Assembly (NCBI GenBank): GCA_040772085.1
Contig: JAXGYU010000001.1
Coordinates: 186,001-250,000 of the forward strand
Source of the DNA: JAXGMV01 sp040772085
GTDB lineage: Bacteria; Chloroflexota; Anaerolineae; Anaerolineales; Anaerolineaceae
Direction of reading: 5' to 3'
DNA length: 64,000 nucleotides
A program made the translations under genes and the position numbers. The notes below the pieces were generated by a model. The model made no database searches. It was not told where the DNA came from and saw only the letters and a list, made by a program, of their open reading frames with translations. This document shows, one piece after another, positions 35,726-43,738 of the stretch; positions within the stretch are counted from its first letter, which is position 1; each line of letters starts with the position of its first letter.

Positions 35726-36316
35726 TTACAAGGTTGGCTGCGCGGGTTCATCGCTTTCGGGGGCATCATCGCTGGCATCATCGTCCTGGTCAAGTTTCTC
35801 GAGGAAATCAGCAAAAATGCTCAAATCACCCGCGACAGATTTTTCCTCACCCGCTGCTTCGTCGCTGGCAGTTATTGCCTCGTCGTCAATATCATCAGGA
35901 ATACTTTCCGTCTGCTTCGTGCCCGCGGCGTCCAGAACCTGCCGCGCGACATAAATCGGCACATGACAGCGGATGGCCAGCGCGATCGCGTCCGATGGAC
36001 GCGCGTCGATGCTGATGACGCTCTGGTCAACTTCCACCATCAGGCTGGCGTAGAAGACATCGTCCTTCACGCTGACGATCTCTACACTTTGCAGCTTGGC
36101 GTTGAGGTGGGCGAGGATGTTGCGAATCAGATCATGGGTTTGCGGTCGGGCGACTTCGATTTCCTGCAGCGCGATGGTGATTGCTTCGGCTTCGTAAGGA
36201 CCGATCCAGACCGGCAGAAAACGATCGCCGCTGACTTCCTTGAGGATCACGATCCTCATCTGGTTGGTCAGGCTGATGCGGACACTGTCGATCTGAACTT
36301 CAATCAATGTTGCCAT
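35726..36316 (-). CDS. Bifunctional nuclease (BFN/DUF151) family protein
   Basis: The N-terminal 130 residues are a DUF151/BFN domain (VWIGPYEAEAITIALQ, then RPSDAIALAIR) found in bifunctional nucleases and related proteins. The last 60 residues are an acidic low-complexity tail (Asp/Glu-rich). Nuclease activity is known only for some members. It is the first gene of an operon with dnaB, three bases upstream of it. Confidence 0.85.
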   Translation of the reverse strand: MATLIEVQIDSVRISLTNQMRIVILKEVSGDRFLPVWIGPYEAEAITIALQEIEVARPQTHDLIRNILAHLNAKLQSVEIVSVKDDVFYASLMVEVDQSVISIDARPSDAIALAIRCHVPIYVARQVLDAAGTKQTESIPDDIDDEAITASDEAAGEEKSVAGDLSIFADFLEKLDQDDDASDDAPESDEPAQPTL

Positions 36317-36375
36317 GGCTGATACTTTACCTGCGTACTATTTTAACACGCCCTCAAAACAACGCAATGCAATGA

Positions 36376-36403
36376 TTGCGCCGTGAGACATCTTATGTAT
36401 AAT
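36376..36403 (+). promoter_or_regulatory. Candidate promoter of the pseudo-receiver gene
   Basis: A TATAAT (36398-36403) lies 16 bases after TTGCGC (36376-36381). The -35 match is poor, and the start codon is about 105 bases downstream. Confidence 0.45.
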
Positions 36404-36508
36404 TGTAACAATTCGTGATGCAGAAGTCGTATATCAGGCGGGACAACGAAATATCTCATCACTACCTCCGTCCTTTCGTCCTTAGACTACATATATTAGG
36501 AAAGCTGA

Positions 36509-37183
36509 TTGGACACTAAATCTGACTTGTTATTAATCGAAGGAAAACGCAACACAGCCCAGCTCTATTACTCTACATTCATCCTCAAGGGCTACAAAGT
36601 CTGGCTGGCTGGAAACAGTAAAGAGGCCGAGACGATCTGCACTGACAACAAACCGCACGTGATCATCGTCAATCTGCCTTCGTTCCGTTCGAGCGGCACC
36701 CGTCTGCTCAGCCAGCTATGCAATAGGCATCCCGATCTTCCGCTGATTGTCCTGGCGGATGGTGATCGAAAAGCGCTGCTGCCAAAAAGCGGTCAGCGCG
36801 TCGTGCTCGCTCCGGTCACGCTGCAGAAATTGATCAACGCGATTACACGCATGCACCCGGCCGAGAGTAAAAACCTGCTGACGGTCAGCAATGTCAAATT
36901 GGACCTGATGAACAATTGGGTACAGGTGGACAGCCGCAAAGTGCAGCTCACACCGCAGCTGGTTCTGCTGCTTTCGACTCTCATGGCGATGCCTGGGGAG
37001 GTCATCGAACGCGAGACGATTTTTAAACGAGTGTGGGAAACGGACTATACCGCGGATATGCGAACGCTTGATGTCCACATCAGCTGGCTGCGGCGGGCAA
37101 TCGAAAAGGACGCTCGCAATCCACGTTACATCAAGACAGTCAGAGGGGTTGGTTATTACTTTGACCCCTATGCCAGGCAATAG
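36509..37183 (+). CDS. Atypical response regulator: degenerate receiver plus OmpR/PhoB winged helix
   Basis: A 224-residue transcription factor. The receiver (about 5-120) lacks the phosphorylation site: the position of the acceptor Asp is Asn55 (VIIVNLPSF), the acidic pair is reduced to one Glu (LLLIEGK), and the conserved Lys is replaced (VVLAPVT). The C-terminus (about 130-220) is a normal winged helix, including RTLDVHISWLRRAIE and VRGVGYYF. Such factors respond to something other than phosphorylation. The start is a TTG with AGGAAAG upstream. No kinase gene is adjacent; a HerA-like ATPase follows 135 bases later. Confidence 0.85.
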   Translation: MDTKSDLLLIEGKRNTAQLYYSTFILKGYKVWLAGNSKEAETICTDNKPHVIIVNLPSFRSSGTRLLSQLCNRHPDLPLIVLADGDRKALLPKSGQRVVLAPVTLQKLINAITRMHPAESKNLLTVSNVKLDLMNNWVQVDSRKVQLTPQLVLLLSTLMAMPGEVIERETIFKRVWETDYTADMRTLDVHISWLRRAIEKDARNPRYIKTVRGVGYYFDPYARQ

Positions 37184-37318
37184 AGCCTCTGGCAGGTACT
37201 AAACGGGCAGTAAATTTTCGCTCCAGATAATGAAAATGGGCGTTCATAGATATAATAGTCACGGGTCGAAAGACTTGTTGATCGTATATTTTATTGAAAA
37301 AAGAGCGACAGGAGTTCC

Positions 37319-39802
37319 ATGATGGCTGATGCTGGCAGTGATTTTTACCTGGGGAAAAAATATGATCTTGCTTCCGGAAAAGTTCTGGAAGAGCAGCTGC
37401 TCTATGATCCGGCTGACCTGACGACCCACGCGTTCGTCACCGGCATGACGGGCTCAGGCAAGACGGGTTTGTGCGTTGGCCTGCTCGAAGAAGCAGCGCT
37501 CAAGGGCATCCCTGCCATTATGGTTGACCCAAAGGGCGACCTGACCAACCTGTTGCTGCATTTCCCGCAATTACTGCCCAGTGATTTTGAACCCTGGATC
37601 GATCCGAACGAAGCCAGGCGCCAGGGGAAAGATGTCGCAACCATGGCGGCGGAAACCGCGGAGACCTGGCGCAACGGGCTGGCTGGTTCCGGACTTGGTC
37701 CGGAACAGATCCAGCGGCTGGCAGATTCGGTTGAGTTCAACCTGTTCACGCCGGGCTCCGGCGTGGGCGAATCGGTAAACATTCTGTCATCTTTCAACAG
37801 CACTGACCTGAACTGGAATGAGAATCAGGAGCTGCTGCGCGATAAGATTTCCAGCACTGTCACCGCGCTGCTGGGACTGATCGGTTACAAAGATCTCGAC
37901 CCGCTGCGCTCGCGCGAACACATCCTGATTAGCAACATCCTCGAGCAATCCTGGAGTCAGGGCAAGTCGATTGACATGATCAACCTGATCATGCAGGTGC
38001 AAAAACCGCCCATGGAACGGCTTGGCGCTTTCCCGCTGGACAGCTTCTACCCTGAGAAAGATCGCTTCGACCTCGCCATGCTGCTGAACAATTTCCTGGC
38101 ATCGCCATCGTTCCAGGTCTGGATCCAGGGCACCAATCTGGACGTGCAATCCTTCCTCTATACCAAGGATGGCAAGCCACGGCACAGCATCTTCTATCTG
38201 GCGCACCTGAGCGACACGGAGCGCATGTTCTTCGTGACGCTGCTATATTCAGCCATCGAAACATGGATGTTCACGCAACGCGGCACCAGCACGCTGCGCG
38301 CGCTGGTCTATTTTGACGAAGTTCATGGTTACCTGCCGCCGGTCGCCAACCCGCCTTCCAAAGTGTTGTTCCTGCGGCTGCTCAAGCAGGCACGCGCGTT
38401 CGGTGTCGGACTGATCCTGGCAACGCAGAACCCGGTGGACGTGGACTACAAGGCACTTTCGAATGCCGGCACCTGGATGATCGGCCGGCTGCAGACTGAG
38501 CAGGACAAGCAGCGTTTGCTGGATGGTCTGAGTGAAGTTGCTGGCGGCGCGAGCCGGGCTAATTATGACAAAATGATCTCCACTCTCGGCAAGAGGGTTT
38601 TCCTGATGCACAATGTGCATGATAAGGGACCTTCGGTTTTCACGACGCGTTTCGTGATGAACTACCTGGCTGGTCCGCTGACTAAGAGCCAGATACCTGA
38701 GTTGATGAAGCTGGCTGACAATGGCAAGACGAGGCAGACGACACAGGCTGAAGCGGCCGACGATCAATCCACCCGGCCGATCAAGGTGGCGGCTGCCACA
38801 GCCAGTCAGGAGGCGTCAGATTATCTGACGACGAAACCGGTACCGCCTTCCTCTATCCCGGAATTTTTCTACCCGGTCGAGCTGGACGCGCAGACTGCCT
38901 TCAAGGGGCAGGGTGTCCAGGGGCTGGAGAGCACGCGGATTGTCTATCACCCGCAGCTCGTCGGTCAGGCTGAGATCCGCTATTACTCGCGGCCGCTCAA
39001 CCTCGATTTCAGCAAGAAATCCACCGTCCTGGTTGATGATCTGCAGGACCGTTCCGTCCGGTGGGAAGACTTTGTCTGGTCTGAAGTCGACCAGCGCCAG
39101 TTGAACCGCGGCGCGCTGCCGCAAAGTATCTTCGCCCAGTTGCCGATCTGGCTCTCGGACGCGAAACGGCTTTCGAGCATGCAGTCCGATTTTATGGATT
39201 GGCTGTATCGCACGGGCATTGCTCGGGTGAAAGCCAATAAAACGCTGAAAGTGTATGCCGATCCCAATCTTTCCGACGCAGAGTTTGAGAAGGCGATGGC
39301 TGCCGCGGCGAAGACACAGCGCGACGCGGAAGAAGCCAAAGTGCTGGGCGCGATTGATAAAAAACTGACAGCGCTGGACCAGAAGATAAGACGCCAGGAA
39401 CTGGAAGTGGAGCAGCAGGAGAAAGAATACAACCAGCGCAAGATGGAAGAGATGGGCGCTGGCGGCGAACTGCTGCTGAGCCTGTTCACCAAACGCAAGA
39501 AGAGCATCTCCTCCAACCTGACCAAACGCCGCATGACGTCCAACGCCAAGAGCGATCTGGAGCAGGAAAATGAAGAGCTGAAAGGCTTGCAGGCACAGAG
39601 GGAAGAATTGCTGCAGCAAAAGCAGACTGAGACCGAGGCGTTGAAAGAAAAATGGGACGCGGTCACCGGAGAAATCGAAGAGGTCGCGCTCAACCCCGCG
39701 AAGAAGGATATTTATCTTGAGTTGTACGGAGTGCTCTGGGTGCCGTATTATCAGGTTGGCAGCGGCTTTGCCGCGCGTGAAGCGCCAGCCTTCAACCGTT
39801 AA
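37319..39802 (+). CDS. HerA/VirB4-like ATPase with coiled-coil C-terminus
   Basis: An 827-residue P-loop ATPase of the HerA-FtsK clade. Walker A is TGMTGSGKTGLC (about 40-51), Walker B is ALVYFDEVHG, and the sensor-like motif LILATQNP follows. Residues about 620-770 form a charged coiled coil (LTALDQKIRRQELEVEQQEKE). The last part ends with a YLELYGVLWVPYYQ segment that suggests a fold closing on the coiled coil. HerA-type motors move DNA or proteins, but the family task is uncertain. Two ATGs (37319 and 37322) follow GGAG; the second is better spaced. Confidence 0.82.
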   Translation: MMADAGSDFYLGKKYDLASGKVLEEQLLYDPADLTTHAFVTGMTGSGKTGLCVGLLEEAALKGIPAIMVDPKGDLTNLLLHFPQLLPSDFEPWIDPNEARRQGKDVATMAAETAETWRNGLAGSGLGPEQIQRLADSVEFNLFTPGSGVGESVNILSSFNSTDLNWNENQELLRDKISSTVTALLGLIGYKDLDPLRSREHILISNILEQSWSQGKSIDMINLIMQVQKPPMERLGAFPLDSFYPEKDRFDLAMLLNNFLASPSFQVWIQGTNLDVQSFLYTKDGKPRHSIFYLAHLSDTERMFFVTLLYSAIETWMFTQRGTSTLRALVYFDEVHGYLPPVANPPSKVLFLRLLKQARAFGVGLILATQNPVDVDYKALSNAGTWMIGRLQTEQDKQRLLDGLSEVAGGASRANYDKMISTLGKRVFLMHNVHDKGPSVFTTRFVMNYLAGPLTKSQIPELMKLADNGKTRQTTQAEAADDQSTRPIKVAAATASQEASDYLTTKPVPPSSIPEFFYPVELDAQTAFKGQGVQGLESTRIVYHPQLVGQAEIRYYSRPLNLDFSKKSTVLVDDLQDRSVRWEDFVWSEVDQRQLNRGALPQSIFAQLPIWLSDAKRLSSMQSDFMDWLYRTGIARVKANKTLKVYADPNLSDAEFEKAMAAAAKTQRDAEEAKVLGAIDKKLTALDQKIRRQELEVEQQEKEYNQRKMEEMGAGGELLLSLFTKRKKSISSNLTKRRMTSNAKSDLEQENEELKGLQAQREELLQQKQTETEALKEKWDAVTGEIEEVALNPAKKDIYLELYGVLWVPYYQVGSGFAAREAPAFNR

Positions 39803-40420
39803 CTACTGATCGTTACTCAAATCCTGCCGGCCAGCCAACGCGCGTAACAGCGTGTTCTGGTCGGCATATTCCAGATCGCTGCCAACCGGCAATCCGCGCG
39901 CCAGACGCGTAATCCGCGCCTGAAAGGGCGCAAGCTGACGGCTGATGTAGAGCGCGGTCGCGTCGCCTTCCATGGATGGGTTGGTGGCGATGATCACTTC
40001 CCTGACCGTGTCGGATTTCATGCGCTCAACCAGCTCGCTGATTTTCAGATCGGCTGGACCAACGCCCTCAATGGGGGAGAGGACGCCATGCAGCACGTGA
40101 TACTTGCCGTTGAATCCGCCTGTCCTCTCGAGCGCCAGCACATCCAGCGGTTCTTCAACAACACAGATCTGACTCGGGTCACGTTTCTCGGCCGAGCAGA
40201 TCTCACAGGTGCTGTTATTGGTGCTGGTGATGTTAAAACACACTTCGCATAGTCGTGTATTCGATTTGATCTTTTCGAGTGCTTGTGCCAGCCCGAGTGA
40301 TTGCTCGGCAGGCGCGCGCAACAGGTAGAACGCCAGCCGGCTGGCACTCTTCGGTCCGATGCCGGGCAGGCGCTCAAAAGCGTTGATCAGATCCTGAACG
40401 GATTCAGGCAGGATAGCCAT
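39803..40420 (-). CDS. recR: Recombination protein RecR
   Basis: Acts with RecF and RecO to load RecA on gapped DNA. The 205 residues contain the helix-hairpin-helix (RLPGIGPKSASRLAFYL), a four-Cys zinc motif (CEVC ... CEIC), and a Toprim domain (CVVEEPLDVLALER, ATNPSMEGDATALYI). Length is normal. It follows ybaB by three bases. Its TAG stop begins on the base directly after the HerA-like stop on the opposite strand, so the two genes abut with no spacer. Confidence 0.97.
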   Translation of the reverse strand: MAILPESVQDLINAFERLPGIGPKSASRLAFYLLRAPAEQSLGLAQALEKIKSNTRLCEVCFNITSTNNSTCEICSAEKRDPSQICVVEEPLDVLALERTGGFNGKYHVLHGVLSPIEGVGPADLKISELVERMKSDTVREVIIATNPSMEGDATALYISRQLAPFQARITRLARGLPVGSDLEYADQNTLLRALAGRQDLSNDQ

Positions 40421-40423
40421 GAG

Positions 40424-40762
40424 CTAGAAGGGCAGCCCAGGAATGCCGCCGGTCAGCGGTCCCATGCGTTCAGATGCCAGCTCGCGCGATTTGTCGAGCG
40501 CCAGGTTCATGACGGTCACGATCAGATCCTGCAGCATCTCGGCATCAGCGTCTTTCAGCAGCTCAGGGTCCAGCTCAAAGGCGGTGCAGCGCTGATCGCC
40601 CGTGACGGTAGCTTTTACCGATCCGCCACCCGCGGTAGCGGTCACGGTTTCCTCTGCCAATTGTTTCTGGACAGCTTCCATCTGTTCCTGCATCTTTTGA
40701 ATCTGCTGCAGCATCCCCATTTGTTTGCCGCCGCCCATCGGACGGTTAAATCCTTTTGCCAT
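40424..40762 (-). CDS. Nucleoid-associated protein, YbaB/EbfC family
   Basis: A 112-residue homodimeric DNA-binding protein. It has the typical long helix (LQQIQKMQEQMEAVQKQLAE) and the family core AGGGSVKATVTGDQR, then a helical C-terminus. It lies between dnaX (18 bases) and recR (three bases), the usual conserved order dnaX-ybaB-recR. It starts with an ATG within a Gly/Met-rich N-terminus. Confidence 0.93.
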   Translation of the reverse strand: MAKGFNRPMGGGKQMGMLQQIQKMQEQMEAVQKQLAEETVTATAGGGSVKATVTGDQRCTAFELDPELLKDADAEMLQDLIVTVMNLALDKSRELASERMGPLTGGIPGLPF

Positions 40763-40780
40763 GTCACTCCTCCAAGAAAC

Positions 40781-42424
40781 TTAATCTTTCTGTACTATTT
40801 TACCGCCGAGGTTGAGCGCGGTTCGCACCATGCCGTCAGAATCCAGATCCTGTTCGGCGCTGGCGGCTGGTGTGTTTTTGGCAACCACGCAGCGCAGGGT
40901 CAGGTTGGTGCCCAGTACCGCCTCAATAGCGCTGGCTGCGAGTTCAATATTCTCTTTCTTGTCCATCAAGCCTTTGACTGTATCGCTGGCGAAGCCGAGG
41001 TAGAGCGTGTTCTCTTTCATGGCGTTCGGCTTGCATGAATTCAGCAGCGCCTCGGTCGCGCGGTTGTAGCGTTTGACATATGCCTTGATGGCATCCCAAT
41101 GGTCAAGGATATCGTTCAGCGTGATCTCGCGACCCTCGGGCAGCTTGCGGTCATCAGCCGGCAGCGCGTCGATATCGACTGGCTTCCCGGCAGGTTTGGC
41201 TGCCGGCGGTGGCGTTGGATCGACCTTCTTCGGTGGTACCGCTTCAGTCACCGGCGGCGGTTTTTGTGCTGGTTTGGCGGGCGCTGCTTGCGGCGTGCTT
41301 GTCTGAATGGCTGCCGCTGCTCTTGGCTGAGGCTGCGCGGCAGGCTGCGGTCGGGCGAATACCTGCGCCAGCGCCAGTTCGATGCTCAACCCCGGCTGCC
41401 AGGTGGAGCGCGCATCGGTTGAGGCTTCATTGAAGAGTTTGATCGCGCCAACAAGCGCGTCCTGCGGGTAAGCGTCAGCGTGCTTTTTCATCTGCCGCAA
41501 CTGGTCACGCGTCACATCGATCTGTTTTTCGTTCTTGTACTGGATCAGCAGCAGGTTGCGCAGATAATCGACCACCTGACGGGCGAATTGACGCGGGTCA
41601 CTGCCGCGGTCAAGCGAATGGTTAACGATCTCCAGACTGCGGCCGATATCATCTGCCAGAATGGCGTCGACCAGCTCGGTGATCGCCTGGCTGGCGGCCG
41701 TGCCAAGCACAGCCTGCGCCATCGACAGGTCGATCTTGCCGCCGGCAGAGGAAAGCTGGTCCAGCAGCGAGATCGAGTCGCGGGCCGAGCCCGTCGCCTG
41801 CCGGGCGATCAGCGTCAAGGCTTCCGGTTCTACCTCCAGGTTTTCGCTGGCGACGATCTCCTGCAGCAGCTTGACGATCTCGTCGACCGGCAGCCGGCGG
41901 AATTCATGTCTCTGGCAGCGGGAGATGACTGTCGCAGGGATCTTGTGAATCTCGGTCGTTGCCAGGATGAAAATCGCGTGCGCGGGCGGCTCTTCGAGCG
42001 TTTTCAGCAAAGCGTTGAAAGCCGCTGAGGAGAGCATGTGAACTTCGTCAATGATGTAAACCTTGAACTTGCCCTGACCAGGTGAAAAATTAATCTTGTC
42101 GCGCAAATCGCGCACATCATCGACGCTGGTATTCGATGCCGCGTCGATCTCGATCAGATCCAGAAAACTGCCGTTGTTGACCGCCAGACAATGCGCGCAG
42201 GCGTCACACGGGCGATTTGCGGGGTCTGGCGAAAGGCAGTTGACAGCTTTGGCGAGCAGCCGGGCGGTAGTTGTCTTCCCCGTACCGCGTGGGCCGGAGA
42301 ACAGATAGGCGTGCGCCACGCGGTCAGCGAGGATGGCGTTGCGCAGGGTCTGCGTAATATGTTCCTGACCGATAACTTCCTGCCAGAGGCGCGGCCGGTA
42401 TTTCCGATAGAGTGCCTGAGCCAT
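40781..42424 (-). CDS. dnaX: DNA polymerase III subunit gamma/tau
   Basis: The clamp-loader ATPase, 547 residues. It begins MAQALYRKYRPRLWQEVIGQ, then Walker A GPRGTGKTTTARLLAKA, four Cys of the zinc module (CLSPDPANRPCDACAHC), Walker B IDEVHMLS, and sensor 1 ILATTEIHKIP. Residues about 365-450 form a Pro/Ala-rich linker before the C-terminal domain. GGAGG precedes the ATG at 42424 by five bases, so I rejected an upstream extension. It is the second gene of an operon headed by a lamin-tail-domain protein. Confidence 0.96.
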   Translation of the reverse strand: MAQALYRKYRPRLWQEVIGQEHITQTLRNAILADRVAHAYLFSGPRGTGKTTTARLLAKAVNCLSPDPANRPCDACAHCLAVNNGSFLDLIEIDAASNTSVDDVRDLRDKINFSPGQGKFKVYIIDEVHMLSSAAFNALLKTLEEPPAHAIFILATTEIHKIPATVISRCQRHEFRRLPVDEIVKLLQEIVASENLEVEPEALTLIARQATGSARDSISLLDQLSSAGGKIDLSMAQAVLGTAASQAITELVDAILADDIGRSLEIVNHSLDRGSDPRQFARQVVDYLRNLLLIQYKNEKQIDVTRDQLRQMKKHADAYPQDALVGAIKLFNEASTDARSTWQPGLSIELALAQVFARPQPAAQPQPRAAAAIQTSTPQAAPAKPAQKPPPVTEAVPPKKVDPTPPPAAKPAGKPVDIDALPADDRKLPEGREITLNDILDHWDAIKAYVKRYNRATEALLNSCKPNAMKENTLYLGFASDTVKGLMDKKENIELAASAIEAVLGTNLTLRCVVAKNTPAASAEQDLDSDGMVRTALNLGGKIVQKD

Positions 42425-42438
42425 AACTTCCTCCGACC

Positions 42439-42951
42439 TTACTTGATAATATATTCCGCGCGGACGTTGCCGGCAGAATCTTCGAGCGTGATTTTCTCGC
42501 CCAGCTTGAAGACCGGCACCGCCAGCCCCCAATAAAGCGATCTGACATTATTGATGCCAGCCCGGGTGTAAAGTGTGACAGTCGCGCCCTGATTGAGCTT
42601 CAGCGCCGGGAAAATGAAACTGTTGTCATTCTCATCCGTCAGCTTCCAGCCGGTCAGCCACAGTTCGGTATTGCCGCGCTGTGAGAACTGCACACTTTCA
42701 TTTTTCAAATCGCCGGTGCCGAAGACGTTGCTGATCTCGATCACCGTCCGGTCGAGTGGCGGCAGGGTTGCTTCGCCAGCCACTTCTGTCTTGTAAACCA
42801 GATTGGATACCGCCTGTGCTACCTGTTGCGGGGTTGTGCCGCAAAGCGTGTTCTGGTAGCGTCCCCACAGATAAATCACTGCCGAGGCGCTGCCTGCGGA
42901 CACCAGGATATTCAGCAAAATGAACCAGATCAGGGACTTGGGGCTCTTCAT
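42439..42951 (-). CDS. Lamin-tail (LTD)-domain membrane-anchored protein
   Basis: A 170-residue protein with a signal anchor (about 7-28). The rest is an LTD beta-sandwich: VIEISNVFGTGDLKNESVQF, then LTGWKLTDENDNSFIFPAL, LYTRAG, SLYWG, and LEDSAGNVRAEYI. In bacteria LTD domains occur on surface proteins and nucleases and may bind DNA or polymers. It is outside the cell by topology, although it lies just upstream of dnaX (14 bases), which is unusual company. The function is unknown. Confidence 0.8.
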   Translation of the reverse strand: MKSPKSLIWFILLNILVSAGSASAVIYLWGRYQNTLCGTTPQQVAQAVSNLVYKTEVAGEATLPPLDRTVIEISNVFGTGDLKNESVQFSQRGNTELWLTGWKLTDENDNSFIFPALKLNQGATVTLYTRAGINNVRSLYWGLAVPVFKLGEKITLEDSAGNVRAEYIIK

Positions 42952-43013
42952 GGTCTCAGTCCAAATGATAGCATAATTCTCCTGTAAAATGAGTTTGGAG
43001 GGCTCAAGCGCGC

Positions 43014-43490
43014 ATGTACATCATCGATGGACACAACCTGATTCCGAAAATTCCCGGGCTTCGTCTGGATATTGAAGATGATGAGATGCAGTTGATTGCC
43101 ATGCTGCAGGACTTCTGTGCTTTCAAACATACCAGCCTGGACGTCTACTTTGACCGGGCTGCGCCGGGCAGGTCAGGGAAAAGGAAGCACGGCAATGTAA
43201 CGGCTTATTTTGTCCACGCCATGTCCACCGCGGACAACGCCATCATCAACCGCGTGCGGGGGATGGGGAAGAATGCGAAGAATAACACAGTAGTCACCTC
43301 TGATCACCGCATCGCAACCGAAGTACGGGCACGCGGCGCGACAGTGATTTCTTCCGAACAATTTGCCCGGCTGCTGCAGGAGGCTTATGAAGCTGCGAAC
43401 AAAGGTGCGCACGGGGGAGAGCCGCGGATAAGTGAAGCCGAAGTGAATGACTGGCTTGACGTCTTCAAAAGAGACAAGAAAAGCCTTTGA
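43014..43490 (+). CDS. NYN-domain (YacP-like) putative ribonuclease
   Basis: A 158-residue PIN-like NYN protein. The acidic residues that would bind a metal are in MYIIDGHNLI (Asp), DVYFDRAAPG (Asp), TADNAIINRV (Asp), and VVTSDHRIA (Asp). YacP/Rae1 proteins in this family cleave ribosome-associated mRNA. The start is the ATG at 43014. It is divergent from the LTD-dnaX operon, with 62 bases between starts. Confidence 0.85.
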   Translation: MYIIDGHNLIPKIPGLRLDIEDDEMQLIAMLQDFCAFKHTSLDVYFDRAAPGRSGKRKHGNVTAYFVHAMSTADNAIINRVRGMGKNAKNNTVVTSDHRIATEVRARGATVISSEQFARLLQEAYEAANKGAHGGEPRISEAEVNDWLDVFKRDKKSL

Positions 43491-43496
43491 AATTCT

Positions 43497-43693
43497 ATAA
43501 TTAAAGTTAATAAAATAATTATATAAATAAGCTAATATATTAAGCAGACGTCGTCATGCGCGAAGCATGCGACGCCTGCCATCAAGATTATTGGTTGTAA
43601 GCGGCGTCTGCCTGATTGATGGCCTTACAGGTGTGGAAGTTGACCCAAACATCCTTGGGTCAACTTCTGATTTATCCGGCTGTTCCATGGACT
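43497..43693. other. AT-rich intergenic stretch with three hairpins
   Basis: Bases 43497-43543 are strikingly A+T-rich. Then come GCAGACG (43544-43550) with CGTCTGC (43605-43611), an inner hairpin around CATGCGCGAAGCATG (about 43555-43570), and a 12-bp stem GAAGTTGACCCA (43636-43647) with TGGGTCAACTTC (43656-43667), loop 8. None has a T run. No ORF was recognised. It may be a repeat relic between convergent genes. Confidence 0.55.
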
Positions 43694-43718
43694 AAAAAGT
43701 CCCCGAGTGGGGACTTTT
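43694..43718. terminator. Bidirectional terminator between NYN and glycine C-acetyltransferase genes
   Basis: AAAAGTCCCC (43695-43704) and GGGGACTTTT (43709-43718) form a 10-bp stem with a GAGT loop and A/T flanks. Confidence 0.88.
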
Positions 43719-43738
43719 GCTGTGAAATTTGTCTGTCT

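Noticed and set aside
38816..39619. Minus-strand frame with Leu/Phe-rich stretches opposite the HerA-like gene.
   Set aside because: The hydrophobic residues are the antisense of Lys/Glu/Gln codons in the coiled coil.
42425..42532. N-terminal extension of dnaX.
   Set aside because: It overlaps the lamin-tail gene. The ATG at 42424 has GGAGG and gives the normal start of the protein.
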